DNA of 64,000 bases. Source: Paragonimus skrjabini miyazakii (Eukaryota > Platyhelminthes > Trematoda > Plagiorchiida > Troglotrematidae). The stretch's first letter is position 1, and the number at the start of each line of letters is the position of its first letter. Under the pieces are notes generated by a model. That model had not been told where the DNA came from. It saw nothing but the letters and a program-made list of their open reading frames with translations, and did no database searches. Below are positions 31,296 to 42,989 of this stretch, piece by piece. A program made the position numbers and the translations under genes. Location: positions 70,390 to 134,389 of the forward strand of contig JTDE01000706.1 in assembly GCA_014338405.1 (NCBI GenBank). Reading direction: 5' to 3'.

Positions 31296-31560
31296 AGGAA
31301 GCACTAGACTCAAATTTTGCTTTTGTTAAACTTCATCGATATTATAGATCCTTCCCATGATCAGAATTAAAACTTCGATCGCGCAGTTGTCAATACGGTT
31401 ACCTCAAGAACGTGGGCGAGGGTTCTAATCCTGGTTGTGGCAAGGTTGGGCACCAATGACGAGCCCTGATGGAGAAAAACTATAACATATCACGCACTTC
31501 AATCAAAGCAGACGTAAGAGTCTATAGAAATGTTACATCTACGTTTAACGGTGAGTAGTT
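31296..31560. mobile_element. Hammerhead-SINE inverted pair, L3 (minus then plus), old
   Basis: 31301-31347 on minus is a decayed hammerhead: the TAGTGC arm and GTC are kept, the core reads ATCGATGA and AAAA. It is followed by the box-B half of the tRNA-like region. At about 31378 the orientation flips. Plus sequence then gives box A-like GCGCAGTTGTCAATACGG, box B-like GGGTTCTAATCCTGG, a decayed hammerhead near 31465-31500 and a body remnant with AGAGTCTATAGAAATG. Both halves are more diverged than L1 and L2. Confidence 0.65.
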
Positions 31561-33090
31561 TTCCAGTTGTATTAAAGAAAATCTTCTACTGCTTTCAAGT
31601 GCTTCGATGCAGTAAACACTACGACTACTGTATATCCATTAAAGTCTTGATTAACCCGTTACCTTTGCAAATTTAGATTCGTTGTTGGAAACAAAAATTT
31701 ATCACTTCATGTTTACTGAGGTTTATACTCTGTTGTAAATGAACCGGTTGGACCGAACTTTCGATTTTGTTCGATGAACAATGCTGACGAGTTCTGAGCT
31801 GGTTGCACTAGGTTTAATGCTCTGGTTCTAAAATGGCTCACTTAAAATATATATTTTAACTGGGAACCTATCAGGTCACGATATATGACGAATTGTTCCC
31901 AGTTTATAAGTCCTAAAACATAATCTTTTGGTTTAATAGTGTATACTTGTCCAGTATATCGGCAGTAAATTGTTGTAGCAGGTTTTCCAAGGTGTTGCTT
32001 GGACTGACTTCAGAAATGCTCTGATTTTTGTATTGTAACTTAGTGTTTCTAACATACCTGTAGTCAGAAACCTATTTTGTGTATCTAAGGTATCATGGTG
32101 CAAGTGACTAAATTATGTGCTTCCGTAGAAATGACCCAGGTCTTTTAAACTGCCTTTTTTCACTCGTTTCGATCGATACATACACGGTTCTGAACTATTG
32201 CTCATTTCCTTTCTCTTAGGAAAATTATCTACAGAATTGGCAAACCGTTTGAGGAATTATAGGAAACTTTGTAGAATCCCGCTCTCAGTCGCAGACAAGG
32301 TCATCCAGTGGAAAGCTTGTTTGCGACATTGTGTAGATTAAACCATCAAATTAGACAACTTCATGCAATAAACGTAACAAGATATCATTCACCTGGCTAA
32401 TCTAATCGCCAGACATTCTAGCTGAACATACCAATGAGATGAATTGATTCACAAGGAATTTCTAAAATTAAGCCGTGTGTGATGGTTGATAGAAAGGTTA
32501 ATAGGAAGACATTTTTGAAACTGTGATGTAAACATTAGTGCTTGTTTATGGAATTTATAATTTTTAACCAAACGTTTGATCTACAATAAATAAGTGGTTA
32601 GAACTTTAAACTTCTGAGTGTGTCAAAAAGCAGTCCACATTTAATAGTGTGCAGGCTCCTCTCAACAACATTTTGAAGAAACCCAAACACAATGCAAGGA
32701 GTTGGCACAGATAAAGAATGTGTGCTGAAGAGACAATGAAGTGTTTCACACTAATAGAATTTAAAATAGACCAAATTGTGAACAATCTGCGTTTTTGCTA
32801 ATTTCAAACTAGCAGCAGAAACGGCATCCCCAATTGCAGAAACCGCATCATCCACTGAGCACCGAGGTGACGCCAGGAGATCGGAAATCTCACACTTGGA
32901 CTTATATATCTTCCCGTTACGTCAAACGTCTCACTAATAGAAGTTGGAATTGTAAACTATGTGCTCTGATGAACATTACATATGGAAAAGTTCATAGAGC
33001 ATTTACATTTTCTTGTAATTAGACTTGTTTAACATATTTTTTTGGAGTAAAACGATGGTTTTCAAAATATCATGTGGTACTTTATTTTAA
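31561..33090. other. No gene recognised
   Basis: AT-rich DNA with short frames only. Confidence 0.4.
33081..33086 (-). promoter_or_regulatory. AATAAA polyadenylation signal (candidate)
   Basis: An exact AATAAA on minus just downstream of the stop codon at 33093. Such hexamers are common in AT-rich DNA, so its value depends on the exon call. Confidence 0.3.
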
Positions 33091-33092
33091 CG

Positions 33093-33318
33093 CTATTTCG
33101 CGCATAAATCTTGAACATCTGACCCACCCACTCCAATGACCTCCACATGAAGATTCTTAAGTAAAGAGTGGTCTATGGCCTGCAAAGCCAGCTGACTGCA
33201 GAGCTTGACCGATTGCATAAGTGACCATTCATACGACGTCAATGCACCTCCAACCATGTTTCTGTCTATACCAGTTTGGGCTGTGCCGCGCAACGCTTCT
33301 CCGTTGGACTTAAGTTTG
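33093..33318 (-). other. Candidate terminal coding exon, minus strand
   Basis: On minus, an acceptor-like GTAAACAG precedes about 74 open codons. The translation has balanced, globular-protein composition (segments GIDRNMVGGALTSYEWSLMQ and HVEVIGVGGSDVQDLCAK) and ends in TAG at 33093-33095. An AATAAA polyadenylation signal follows 6 bases beyond the stop (33081-33086 on minus). No transposon similarity and no recognised family. It is the most gene-like non-repeat stretch in the window. Upstream exons, if any, lie at higher coordinates and were not identified. Confidence 0.38.
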
Positions 33319-33319
33319 C

Positions 33320-34430
33320 TGTTTACAGAATTGCACTATAGTTGTTCCTGAGCGCTACAGGTTTACTGCTCACCTCCCTCTTTCCTATCGGTGATTTATG
33401 TATTTGGTTCCATGACTGACTGATCTTATTAGGGATTAGAAGGACCCCATCTGAAACGGACATTTCATTGGTCAGTCAATTTATCTCACCACTACACTAC
33501 CAGTGGACTTGGCTGTACGTGTTCCATAAGTAGTTTGTTGAATTTGTTGTGTATGCACTTAGGCCAACTATTTTGCTAAAATGTTACATCCAGCACACAA
33601 ACTTTCTCCGCGTTGATAATCTTTTGTCCCACATTCTAGGGGATAATGTGAACTGTAAGAGCGTCTACCTATGAGCGTCAACCTACTGTCGTCGTACTTC
33701 GTAAGCTTCCATGGGTTCAATCAGTGAGTCATGACAGTCCAACTAATTTCCAGCGTACTCTTGGGGTTTTGGTAAGTCCAAACATTTTGTCATATATTGA
33801 TACTTACATTTGTCATATATTTATCTTTATTGGGTTTACTAACCACCTGACTTTTTAATCTAACTTAGTGTTGATACCTGTACAACGTCCCAAAATAATG
33901 GAGAATGCTTTCGGGCAAAAGTGGTGGATATTTCGTCTCACCTTATTTCCCTCGCTTATACATCAGCGATGCCGCTTAATAGTTGAACATTATAGGGCAC
34001 TGGAAGTGCTGTGGGAAACAAAAGAATTGATTTATTCCTCAGTTGGATGAAGGATCTGACAAGCTGATCATAGGCAAATGAAAACCAATAACCGTTCTTG
34101 CAAACACAAGTAGGTTGCATGCAGGCGGTAGACCAAAAGAAAAAATGTTGATAGGGAAGAAAATCTAAGGCAGCCCACAAGTTCTACTCTTGCACAGTCA
34201 GATCTCGAAAATTCAACATAGAGAAATGCAGTTAATCGGAATTTGCATAACACGGTCATCTACCGCGCCAAAAGCAAACGAGTTCGGCGTATCATGAAGA
34301 CCGATTCTGTGTATGGACGACTCAGCGTATTACATGTCTGTCAGTAAGCTCTTTGAAATGCTGAAACTGCTTTGCCAGGTGCTCGCTCTCCGTTGAGTAA
34401 AACGTTTTACAAATAACAGTAGTACTGTAT
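33320..34430. other. No gene recognised
   Basis: Short frames on both strands, none with a domain. No repeats recognised. Confidence 0.4.
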
Positions 34431-34436
34431 ACCATA

Positions 34437-35335
34437 TTGTTGAGTTCTCTAAAGGTGTATTCCATCGACATGGACTCTTTATTTATAAACGTTCGGTATA
34501 GTGAAAGCGGTGTTTATTTCCGGTCAGAATTATTGTTTGCGTACTTCAAGAAGCTTATGCATTTTTACACACGTATTATCCGTTTTGATTTCGAGGAGGT
34601 GCCCTACAATAATCTGAGAATGGGGGGTGCATTAAGTCGATTTTCAGACGCGATTGGATTGCAACTTCTTGAGGTCACAGCCGGTGGAATATCACATTAT
34701 TGACGTGTGGATGATGTTTTGATTTCTACCACTAATTATTCACTTTCTCACAGGTTGTGAACTTTCGAATTACGATCACCGGAATCTAACGGTTCCTCAT
34801 ATGCAGTAATCAGACAGTAATTTATCCTTAAGAGACAGTTTATTTAAGAGACCACTTGAAACGGTCGTTACTTGCAATTTTCGTTGTTTGTTTCGAAAGC
34901 ACAAAAGCGAAATATCCTACGCATATTGTTCCATAAAACCTGACCGTCCGCGGGAATAATAATCAGTAATAAATTATTGAGAAACGAGTAAGTTCTTGAT
35001 CTGCTTAACACATCTGGAATGATATCGCTTAATTGGATTTGCGAGTTTTCTCGCATTTTCAGAGAAAATGTTGATCAAGAATCGCCGTCTGGCCTTGTGT
35101 GTAATTCGCCCTATTGTGACCTGCCAACATCTACCCGTCTGGTGTAATAACCGAAGGTTAGTCGTCGCTGTTACTGTTTTCCGCGTGTCGTACACGATCT
35201 TTTTTCAACAATCGCCTCTGGATATAATCGAGCCAGACCCTTTCGTAAAGAAGCAAAATACTCAATATTCGCCCATATTTGAGCTCACAATTCGAAACAG
35301 GACGGCTGGGCAGTCTGGCGGAATTTGATACCTGC
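34437..35335 (+). pseudogene. Old PLE copy, RT C-terminal half plus linker, PLE-5, plus
   Basis: The first frame (34437-34703) reads VYSIDMDSLFINVRYSESG, matching the RT motif SFDVxSLFTNVP, and later RFDFEEVPYNNLRMGGALS, matching FxFNGxxYxxxxGVAMGSPLS. Just past the stop, RVDDVLI (about 34710) is the remnant of RYVDDVL. Further on, GRYLQFSLFVSKAQKRNILR (about 34860-34920) matches the thumb. RRLVVAVTVFRVSYTIFFQQ (about 35150-35210) matches the pre-endonuclease linker. GIY-YIG is barely traceable near 35270. Many stops and shifts make this one of the oldest PLE copies. It ends about 100 bases before SINE L4. Confidence 0.65.
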
Positions 35336-35429
35336 GACCAGCTACGAGTAACGTTAGACTTAAGTCAACCAAAACCATTACTAACTGCCAGTAAACAAAA
35401 TATTTCTGAACAAATTTAATGACATGTGA

Positions 35430-35803
35430 ATTCAAATTCGATAGAAGTTCTAGTCGTGGGTTGATCGATTAAAGTTGACAAGACGGTTACTGTGTCTCTT
35501 TTTGAGGCGACCTGGCATTCTAGGCATTTCTCACAAACGAATGTGTCCTATGACTTATCCGTGTCTAATGTGAGGTCAGTCACGCAGTCGTAAACACGGT
35601 TACTTCATGAAAGCTTGTTTGTAGCAGTATTCTCTGCCTCGGGAAATATGCGTACCATCGACGAGTTCTAACAAGAGCAAGACTCGAGTTCAATACTTCT
35701 CTCCGAAGGGTACAGACAGAAACGCCAATGGGAGCGCGACAGCCATAATCAATTTTGAATGACTTTCAACTTCTACTAACGAAACATTCCGTACTCATAA
35801 GCA
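35430..35803 (+). mobile_element. Hammerhead-ribozyme SINE, copy L4 (plus), degraded
   Basis: It starts in the unique segment (GTTGATCGATTAAAGTTGAC, GGTTACTGTGTCTC), passes the junction block and a tRNA-like region (CACGCAGTCGTAAACACGG), then a decayed hammerhead at 35650-35696 (CGACGA, AAGA, CTCGAGTT). The body follows (AATGGGAGCGCGACAGCC) and a terminal-repeat remnant ending near 35803. Same permutation as L1b. No inverted partner is attached. Confidence 0.75.
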
Positions 35804-36164
35804 GGCAAACATCATTTTTTTGCTCTATGGTCCTGGACCCCTATATGCATGAAGCATCGCTCCAAAACCAAACATTTTAAATGGCACTTTGATTGATTAG
35901 TCAAAAGTGCCTATTAAAATTAACTGTTAATTCATTTCACTGAATCTCATATTCAACTATGGCCCTTACAATCTTCCATCAAGAGCCATTTCAAACTGTC
36001 CGTAACAAATTAGATTTTTAAGCGTCAACATGAGTCAACGGTGCAACATAATTAAATTCGAATTGCATTTCGGGGGTTTACATAATTTCGAATTGAACAC
36101 CACCCACATTCGACCATAGTCCTCACATTCGGGTGTATTTCGATCAGCCTACCTCGCAAGGAAG

Positions 36165-36270
36165 CGCTTGGCTCGAGTTTCGCTATCATTAGAGCTCATC
36201 AGTAGAATACACAAGAACTGACCAGCTGACTCCAGTCGATAATCCCACAATGAGGATCTGTATCTCCTAC
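36165..36270 (-). mobile_element. Hammerhead-ribozyme SINE fragment, copy L5a (minus)
   Basis: The hammerhead core on minus (36165-36207) is followed by a deletion and then part of the unique segment (GACTCCAGTCGATAATCCC). Orientation flips near 36270 into L5b. Confidence 0.7.
36170..36202 (-). ncRNA. Hammerhead ribozyme core, stem I lost, in L5a
   Basis: CTGATGA (36196-36202), stem-loop II GCTCT-AATG-ATAGC with one mismatch, GAAA (36178-36181) and CTCGAG are all present. The base before the cleavage C is C instead of T, the same change as in L2a. The flanking stem I arms are not complementary. Confidence 0.65.
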
Positions 36271-36590
36271 CGAGACGATCAGACAGTCTGAACACTATTC
36301 ACTGAAGGTTGCCGTTGAGCGTTTATATATGACTGATCGTTTTTGTCTAGCGTGAAGTTACTGGCGTTGTGGCTAACATGCTAGTCTCATTGACAGGAGG
36401 GTCAGGGTAAAAATTTCGATTGGGACAAAGATGTGCACTATTGATGAACTCTAATAAGAACGAAACCAGAGTCTTGTGCTTCATTACGAAGTGGGTAATC
36501 AAAAAGGCTTATTTGAACGTAAGCACCGTGATCGACTGTGAGTGGCGTTCAATGTGAAATGATTGAATTCGTCCAGAGTTTGCATATAAC
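36271..36590 (+). mobile_element. Hammerhead-ribozyme SINE, copy L5b (plus)
   Basis: It starts near GTATCTCCTACCGAGACGAT, continues through the junction and a tRNA-like region (GGCGTTGTGGCTAACATG), then the hammerhead (36435-36479), the body and a decayed terminal-repeat block near 36590. It is head to head with L5a. Confidence 0.75.
36435..36479 (+). ncRNA. Hammerhead ribozyme, near-intact, in L5b
   Basis: Stem I arms GCACTA/TTGTGC pair at five of six positions. The core is TTGATGA (one change, C to T at the first position). Stem-loop II is ACTCT-AATA-AGAAC. The GAAA box and the GTC cleavage triplet are intact. Stem III is CAGAG rather than CTCGAG. Only a few changes from an active form. 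Confidence 0.7.
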
Positions 36591-38675
36591 TCACTCACAC
36601 AAAAGGTGGTAATTTCTTTGAGTATTGAACACGAAGGTTTTGATTGTGGTTGCCAATCAAACACAAGAGGATTATACATAACTGCTGCTGATGCCAAAAG
36701 CTAGAACACAGTCTTTTGTGATACGTAATACCCCCACAAGACTGAATAACAGTCAAACATATTGGATTTGTGCTGAGTTTATCCTGTGTATAATTATTAG
36801 GATGATAAGATGATTTCCGGTGATGTTGTTATAAATGAGATGAATGACAGTTTGAGTACTCGGTTGCGAACAACAGATTTTCAACAGTAGATTGGCAGTC
36901 ACATATTCAAACAGTGCAATATACATTTGGTTACTGAAGCTGTTATATTTGATTTATTAGAAGCAAACATCGGAAAAACCATCCTAACAGTCATTATTGT
37001 GATGAAGAACAACGTTTCACTTGGGTTCTGGTGTTGAAGTAAACATTTTGTATAGTCTTCGGAATAGCTTGCAATCGTTGTTTGTGTTCATCTACTTTCT
37101 TGTTTGCTGTTGAGAATCGCTATAAAACATCTGACTAGCTATTTGCAAAATAACAATTACTGTATATATATAGGTTCGCATGTGAAATATACACATGAAC
37201 TGAAAGTGGCCGTAACGTTGCAGAAGTTGTTGCAAGTTTTGAATTGTTTGAAGTAATTTTGTAGTAATTGTTTTTCGTGTCTCCGTCGGTTAGAACTGTT
37301 TTCGAAAACTGAAATCAGCGTGTTGACTTTCACGAACACATTGTTGGCAACATTGCTTACGCACAAAGTACGCTTGGTAATATTCGTAGAGGGGAATTTC
37401 CCCATACAATATGAAGAAACTTTATCTGTGATTTCAACTGGTTGTTCGTAGTTTTCAGCAAAAACATGTTTGAGAGAAAGCCTGAATGCGCAATACCTCT
37501 AGATGCAAGGATATTCAAGATTTTCTTGATTTTGTGTATTAAATTCGAAAGCCAAACGTCCTTGATAAGCAATTCCCATTAACAAGATGTATCCATTCAT
37601 CGACTTGTCATATTTGTGTGAATGTGAAACTTCAGGTGTATACGGACATTGCAAAACAAACTGTAGTAAACATAGTACAACCTGAAGCTAATCTAAAATG
37701 TGCCCGTATCACAAGAAAACAGTTTCTTAACATGTCTTCGTTATTTTGGTGATCCGTTTTGTAACTGTGTGAGAAGGACTCCATAAATTAAGCCGATCTA
37801 CATTTTCAGATGTCATACAGAAACAGTCCGATATCGCGTCTTTGATATACTTTTAAAATGAAAGCGCAAAGTAACCAGTTAGGCTTTATACATTTAGTAA
37901 TATCTGGTGGTGTGTTATTTACTGCACACATGGTGGATCTTATAAAAAGAGTAAACTTCAGCACCTATGTAGAAGTAGCTGTACAATGTTATCTCAGATG
38001 TCTAGAAGTACGCTAAGCGTGAGATTCAATGGTAAAGTCCGATATCTTTCGAGGCTAACTTGTTAAACTTTAGTGAGCAGATTCGCAAAAGTTAGTTTTG
38101 TAACCTACAAGCCGGTTATTTTCAGTTGTTCACCCGTTACATCCTTTAACCAAATTTGGGCAAAGTGGAGACACCAGGGGACAGTGTTCTTCCGAAATAG
38201 GGGTTCCAGTAACGGTTCTATAAAAGGACACAACATAAGTAAGCATAAGCCAAATGTCCAGTAAGTCACGTACACAATTTACGCAAATGAAAACTAAAAC
38301 GGCGTCAATAACATAACACCATGTTGGGCAATTCACATTCAATTCGTGCTTGCTAGTTTCGATTACGCCTTACAAAACTGAGTGATTTTATGTAAGAAGT
38401 TGAGGTACAAATTGAAATGAACATAAACTAGAAATTCTCACACCATATTTTCTTCACTAACTAGACCAAACTTTGATCCTATTTTCTACTGCTGCGCGAA
38501 TTTTCCATAATAGCATCTACCTATAAGTTCAAAAACTTTTATACATTAGGATCAACTAATGTAAGTTGGCTGGAAAAAAAGTCTCAAACAAGCTTTGATA
38601 CTGAGTGTACATCCAACTTAGACATATTCCACATCCATATCCAAACATACTGCTAATTTAATGTTAGTAACGTTT
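36591..38675. other. No gene recognised
   Basis: AT-rich DNA. Two overlapping minus frames at 37157-37405 and 37357-37572 have no domain. Confidence 0.4.
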
Positions 38676-38679
38676 CACG

Positions 38680-38883
38680 CTATCCACAGTCGACCTCAAG
38701 ATGGCGCAGCAAAAGGTACTGTACAACGTAGGGCGTTACAAATAGCAGGCAATGCCTTTTTTTCATGTTGAACGTTTGGCGTACAAGGCTGATTTTGTTC
38801 TGAATCTTTTCCACGGTGTTGAAAACATCTGCTCTGCAGACAGCATGCACAAGTATAAAGGATTTCCGAATGATGTCCCACAT
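38680..38883 (-). other. Candidate terminal exon, minus strand; two frames open
   Basis: A strong acceptor (TTTTGGTGTAATTGTTTAG) precedes position 38883 on minus. Two frames are then open: one to a stop at 38680 starting MWDIIRKSFILVHAVC, and one to a stop at 38696 containing a Cys-rich segment (SEILYTCACCLQSRCFQHRG). At most one can be real, and neither is recognised. The double opening is unusual for AT-rich DNA but not decisive. Confidence 0.25.
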
Positions 38884-38889
38884 CTAAAC

Positions 38890-40245
38890 AATTACACCAA
38901 AAGTGCAAATGGCAGCCAACCGAAGCTTCAACCTAAGTAGCTTGGAACGTTAAATTTCGTTGAGTTGGTCACCTTTCAGTGAAATATAGCGAATCACACA
39001 AAATCCTGCTAGTTTAGCTGCCGAATTTAGATCGTTGTCTTCTCTCGCAACCTCAATTTCTTCGTTTCTAGCCGTAATTCATTCGGTAATTATGAATCTC
39101 GCATAATTTGCCAATCAAATAACAATCCTGGTGGCGTGTATGTTGACTAAACTTACAGGGGTACATAACACAGAATGACCGAATACGCCTCTGAGTTTTC
39201 AAAGTCGAAATCAGGGGGACTACAAAAAAGGCGGATGTTTTCATCTGTGTTAGACTGTATTGCGTAAATTCCTAATCGTACATGATTATTCCCTGCTTTT
39301 AGACAGTATTCCTTCTGTCCAATGCAACATATTCCACAGGCCTATAATTAACTACGCTAGCCATGGAAGTATACATGCATTGCAGATGAATCGTAGACAT
39401 CAGTAAACTATCTCCCGATAACGTAAGCAACACATTCCCGACTGATGGGAATTCCTACTCCCCCTACGCGGAGTTACTTGTATCTTCGTTGCAGTTCATG
39501 AAAATATACCTCAAAAGTATATAATTTGTACACCCACAAGACAGATCGATAGTAATATTTTAGCGCTGCTTTGGACAACTTGAACATACCGCGGGCTCCG
39601 CTTACTTGGTAGCCCGCTGAACAAATTGAGCGGGCCCACCACAAGTCCTGCTCCACCTATGCACCTTTGCACTGTTGTCATCGCCTGTTACATCATTGCA
39701 CCTACCAACTATGTGAACATGTGTACATCCATATTTTTCGCACACACTGGTCTGTTTATATCAATCAAGATATCAGCGAAGATGCGAATAAGCTGGTCGC
39801 TTATGTGGACGGTAGAATAGTTCTGTGTGAGGTGAGTAGGAACAATGGAACAGCACTTGAGAATAAGAATTGCCAATGCATTTCGGCCAGCTGGCACGAG
39901 CGAGTCAAGAGGAGCATAATTTTTGACTTACGCCAGTTGTTATATGCTTAATCTTGAAAGGCAGGCCCTCATATACCTAGTTCTATAAAACCATTTACAC
40001 AACACTCTTGGTTGACCTTCATTTGTTGGGAATATTGACATTGATCTGCGAGTATGCGTTTGCGACTAGGACCTTACAATACAAGTAGACGTTCACTGAT
40101 AAATGTTCGTACTATTCCTTCGTTGTACTCATTCATCTGTCATTCATTTTTCTGATAGACCCCGGTTTCTCAGTCTTACCTGATAACTTTGAATAATAGA
40201 CAAGTCTGGTCATGTACTCACTTCTGTAAAATATTCGTGCTACGA
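38890..40245. other. No gene recognised; GC-rich hairpin at 39590-39640
   Basis: Apart from a local GC-rich palindrome (GCGGGCT...AGCCCGC) followed by a third GAGCGGGCCC block, nothing is recognised. A 94-codon plus frame (39667-39951) has no domain. Confidence 0.35.
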
Positions 40246-40249
40246 GGCA

Positions 40250-40315
40250 TCCTTGCCAAGGGAACTGCACTACTGATTAGCTCTAACAATCCAGACAAGG
40301 CCGACTAAATCCTCT
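40250..40315 (+). repeat. Hammerhead-SINE fragment, L8 (plus)
   Basis: GCACTACTGATTAGCTCTAA matches the 5' arm, first core box and start of stem II of the ribozyme. The GAAA side is lost, although AAGGCCGACTAA resembles the body start. A short, weak copy. Confidence 0.4.
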
Positions 40316-41485
40316 CGAAGTAGTATTGCACATATAATTAAGTTTATGGGTAAACCTGGCATAAACTCAGATGATGTCAAACCTGAACCGAATAACTTTA
40401 CGATACCAACCGTTGGCAAACCAATACTGGTGTTTTAGGCTGGTGACATGAAAATATAAAAGGATACAGATGCACTTCAGAACAATCAAAAATCGCTCAT
40501 TTTCTGGTCTGGTGACGACCCTTTACCGTTTGGTACCCTTAATAGTGAGTTCCTGCGTAGATATCATGAAACATTCGCACGTTATTATTTGGGCGATCGA
40601 TAACATGAGCTTCACCTAACTGTTGAGGTGACCCCGTAATGCTAGTTAGAAAGATGGGTATGTTTAATTACAAACTGTGTAGACGGTCGAAGCAAGCACG
40701 ACTGCCGTTGAATTTCTTTTGGTAGAAAATGTGGGCATTTTTATCTGAAACGTTTTCCTGAAGGCTTTCTCTCCACAGGGAACCGAATAAAAAAGCTTGT
40801 TTCCATTAGTTATAACAGAAGAATTTTGCTGACTACAAGTAGGTCAGTCGAGTATTTCACAATGAACTGTTACACAGAAAGGCTAATAGCATCTGGTCCC
40901 TTCCGGCTTAAATGCAAGATTTTGTGAATTAATCCGAAGCTGTTTGGCGTCATCCTTATAAAGCTTAGCGTGTAACAGTGATCGAAGCCAAATGGTGCCT
41001 GAACACACCCACATATCCCGTATTCAGTGTATATCAGAGAGAATAAACCCGGGAGGTGTGTTGATGTAAATATCTATCATTCAGTTGACCACTGTTGATT
41101 GGTTAGATGGTTAGCTGATATGAAACTCATACTGTTATCTCTGGGAAGCAAGAAAATTAGAAGACACCAATGTTACAAACCAAGCTTGAGGGAGAAATAC
41201 TAACAATGAACTGCAAGAAGTTCAACATAATTGTATATATTAGTGCTTTCCATGTATGAGAAAAAAGAACAAGAACTATATAATTGGACTCAGAAACCAA
41301 ACAAAAACTTCAACGTTGATTGAAGAAAGGCCATCGTGGCATAAGTTTCAGAAAAGGTGAGCGGTTGACTTACTAGGAGATGGAAGTCGTTGGTTGACAA
41401 GGGCGTAAAATATGCAGTTTAGTTAACTCAACAAACATTTCGACATTTCTCTGATAGTTTCCTACAGGTACGCCAAGTACCTACA
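40316..41485. other. No gene recognised
   Basis: AT-rich DNA without recognisable frames or repeats. Confidence 0.4.
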
Positions 41486-41489
41486 AAAC

Positions 41490-41780
41490 TGGGATGTTCA
41501 CAGCATTCAGGCAGCATTCAACGCAACACCGTATGGTCATGTCGCTCCATTTTTAGTACTGGTAATTCATTTGCATACCGCGAGTTTATTTACTTATTTG
41601 CATACAATGGATGATGCTTAGAAAAATGTTGTTTCCATCTCTCTCAATCCCAACACAAACTTTTGCATGGTAATTTTCTATTGAGTGGCATATTTAACTT
41701 CTTGCGCGGTGCTCCGTCTTTCCGCTTCGTAAGTATATATTACAAACTCGATCTGAGGATAGATCTCAACATGAGCTCAG
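41490..41780 (-). pseudogene. Decayed RTE 3' fragment with zinc-finger remnant, minus
   Basis: The plus strand here (CAACGCAACACCGTATGGTC, GCATACCGCGAG) aligns with 3170-3260 of the large RTE in the same orientation. Further along, the minus translation keeps a GAPRKKLN segment equivalent to the RTE GGPKLRYQD region. It covers the zinc finger and the segment before it, with stops. It comes from a diverged RTE subfamily. Confidence 0.6.
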
Positions 41781-41879
41781 CATATAACGATGAAACGAGT
41801 TGGCCAAAAATTAAACTGGATAAAAGCTGTACACCATTTTTACAGGTAATTAAGTCACGTCAAATAACAAATTGTTAAT

Positions 41880-42985
41880 TTTCGTAAGGCTATCAGTCGA
41901 ACGCATCTGGTACATTTTTCACATAAGTGGACGTCACAATTTACATTTGTAGGTGGCTCGCATGAACTATACTACTCGTGAGTAATAAGGCCCTTCGGCT
42001 AAAAACGAAACTATAATGGATTCGCATCGTTTACTGCCTACTTCGAGGGAAAATTAGAAAGCTTTCCTGAAGAGGAGTATTACGAGTAGGGAGACAATGA
42101 CCAATAAGACTCAGGGATATATGTTAGCTGGATGGAGTTAGGATGTTTCCGAATCGAAGGAAGAGGAACTTGGCATTGTTGAAGAGACCACGGAGGCAGC
42201 GAAGTCTTTACAAAGTCACTGCTGGTTAGGTGATCAGAATACGGTTGCTGATTTTCAAATAACTTTCAGAATGAAGAAAAACAGTGACACAATCAAGCAT
42301 TAGCGATTCTAGGTACGAAAAACCTTAAGTAATGCGATCTAAATTAATTGGTTCCGTGCTCGGACAGTTCCATATTAATATCACGGATTCACACAGAGAT
42401 TGAGTAATCGTTCTCTAACGTGTGGTGAATCCAGTATGGTTATGTTTATCTTCCTACCAGGCCCAAGCATATAGGTGTTGTCTCAACATACCATCACCGC
42501 AATCGGATGAAATTTGACTCATTCCTGAGGTGAGCTGTATCCGTTTAACAACTTGGATAAGTTTAACTCAAAACTGATTTTACTTTCTCTATTAAGCTTG
42601 CCCGATAACTTAGGAGCCATAAACGAAAATCTGGAATTTAATTGTACGGTTTGAGTGAGACTATTTTTAATAGATTTTAAATGTCGTGGAATTGTGGAGT
42701 GAATGACGCAGGTTCGCATAAACATCGTTCCTAATTATTCCGTTGTTATCATTCTCAACTATTCATACTCCTCTCATTTTCCAGTGTGTGCAGCTTGGGA
42801 TGCTTAATCATTGCAGTTGACTTGAAAGATGATTCATGAAATGTTACAGATAAGATTTCTTTGAAGCACGTCGGAGAACCCATTCCCAGAATGAAACATT
42901 TTGAGAATTAGTATACTTACCAAAGAAATTTTTCAAGTACACAATGTATTTTACATTCGGAACAACCTACGTGAGGGCAACCCAC
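41880..42985. other. No gene recognised
   Basis: Short frames only. Nothing recognised. Confidence 0.4.
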
Positions 42986-42989
42986 GCAT

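Noticed and set aside
41660..41765. Open block ending at a strong donor (CTTC/GTAAGTATAT) on plus, which looks like an exon.
   Set aside because: The region aligns with the RTE zinc-finger end in minus orientation, so it is a LINE scrap.
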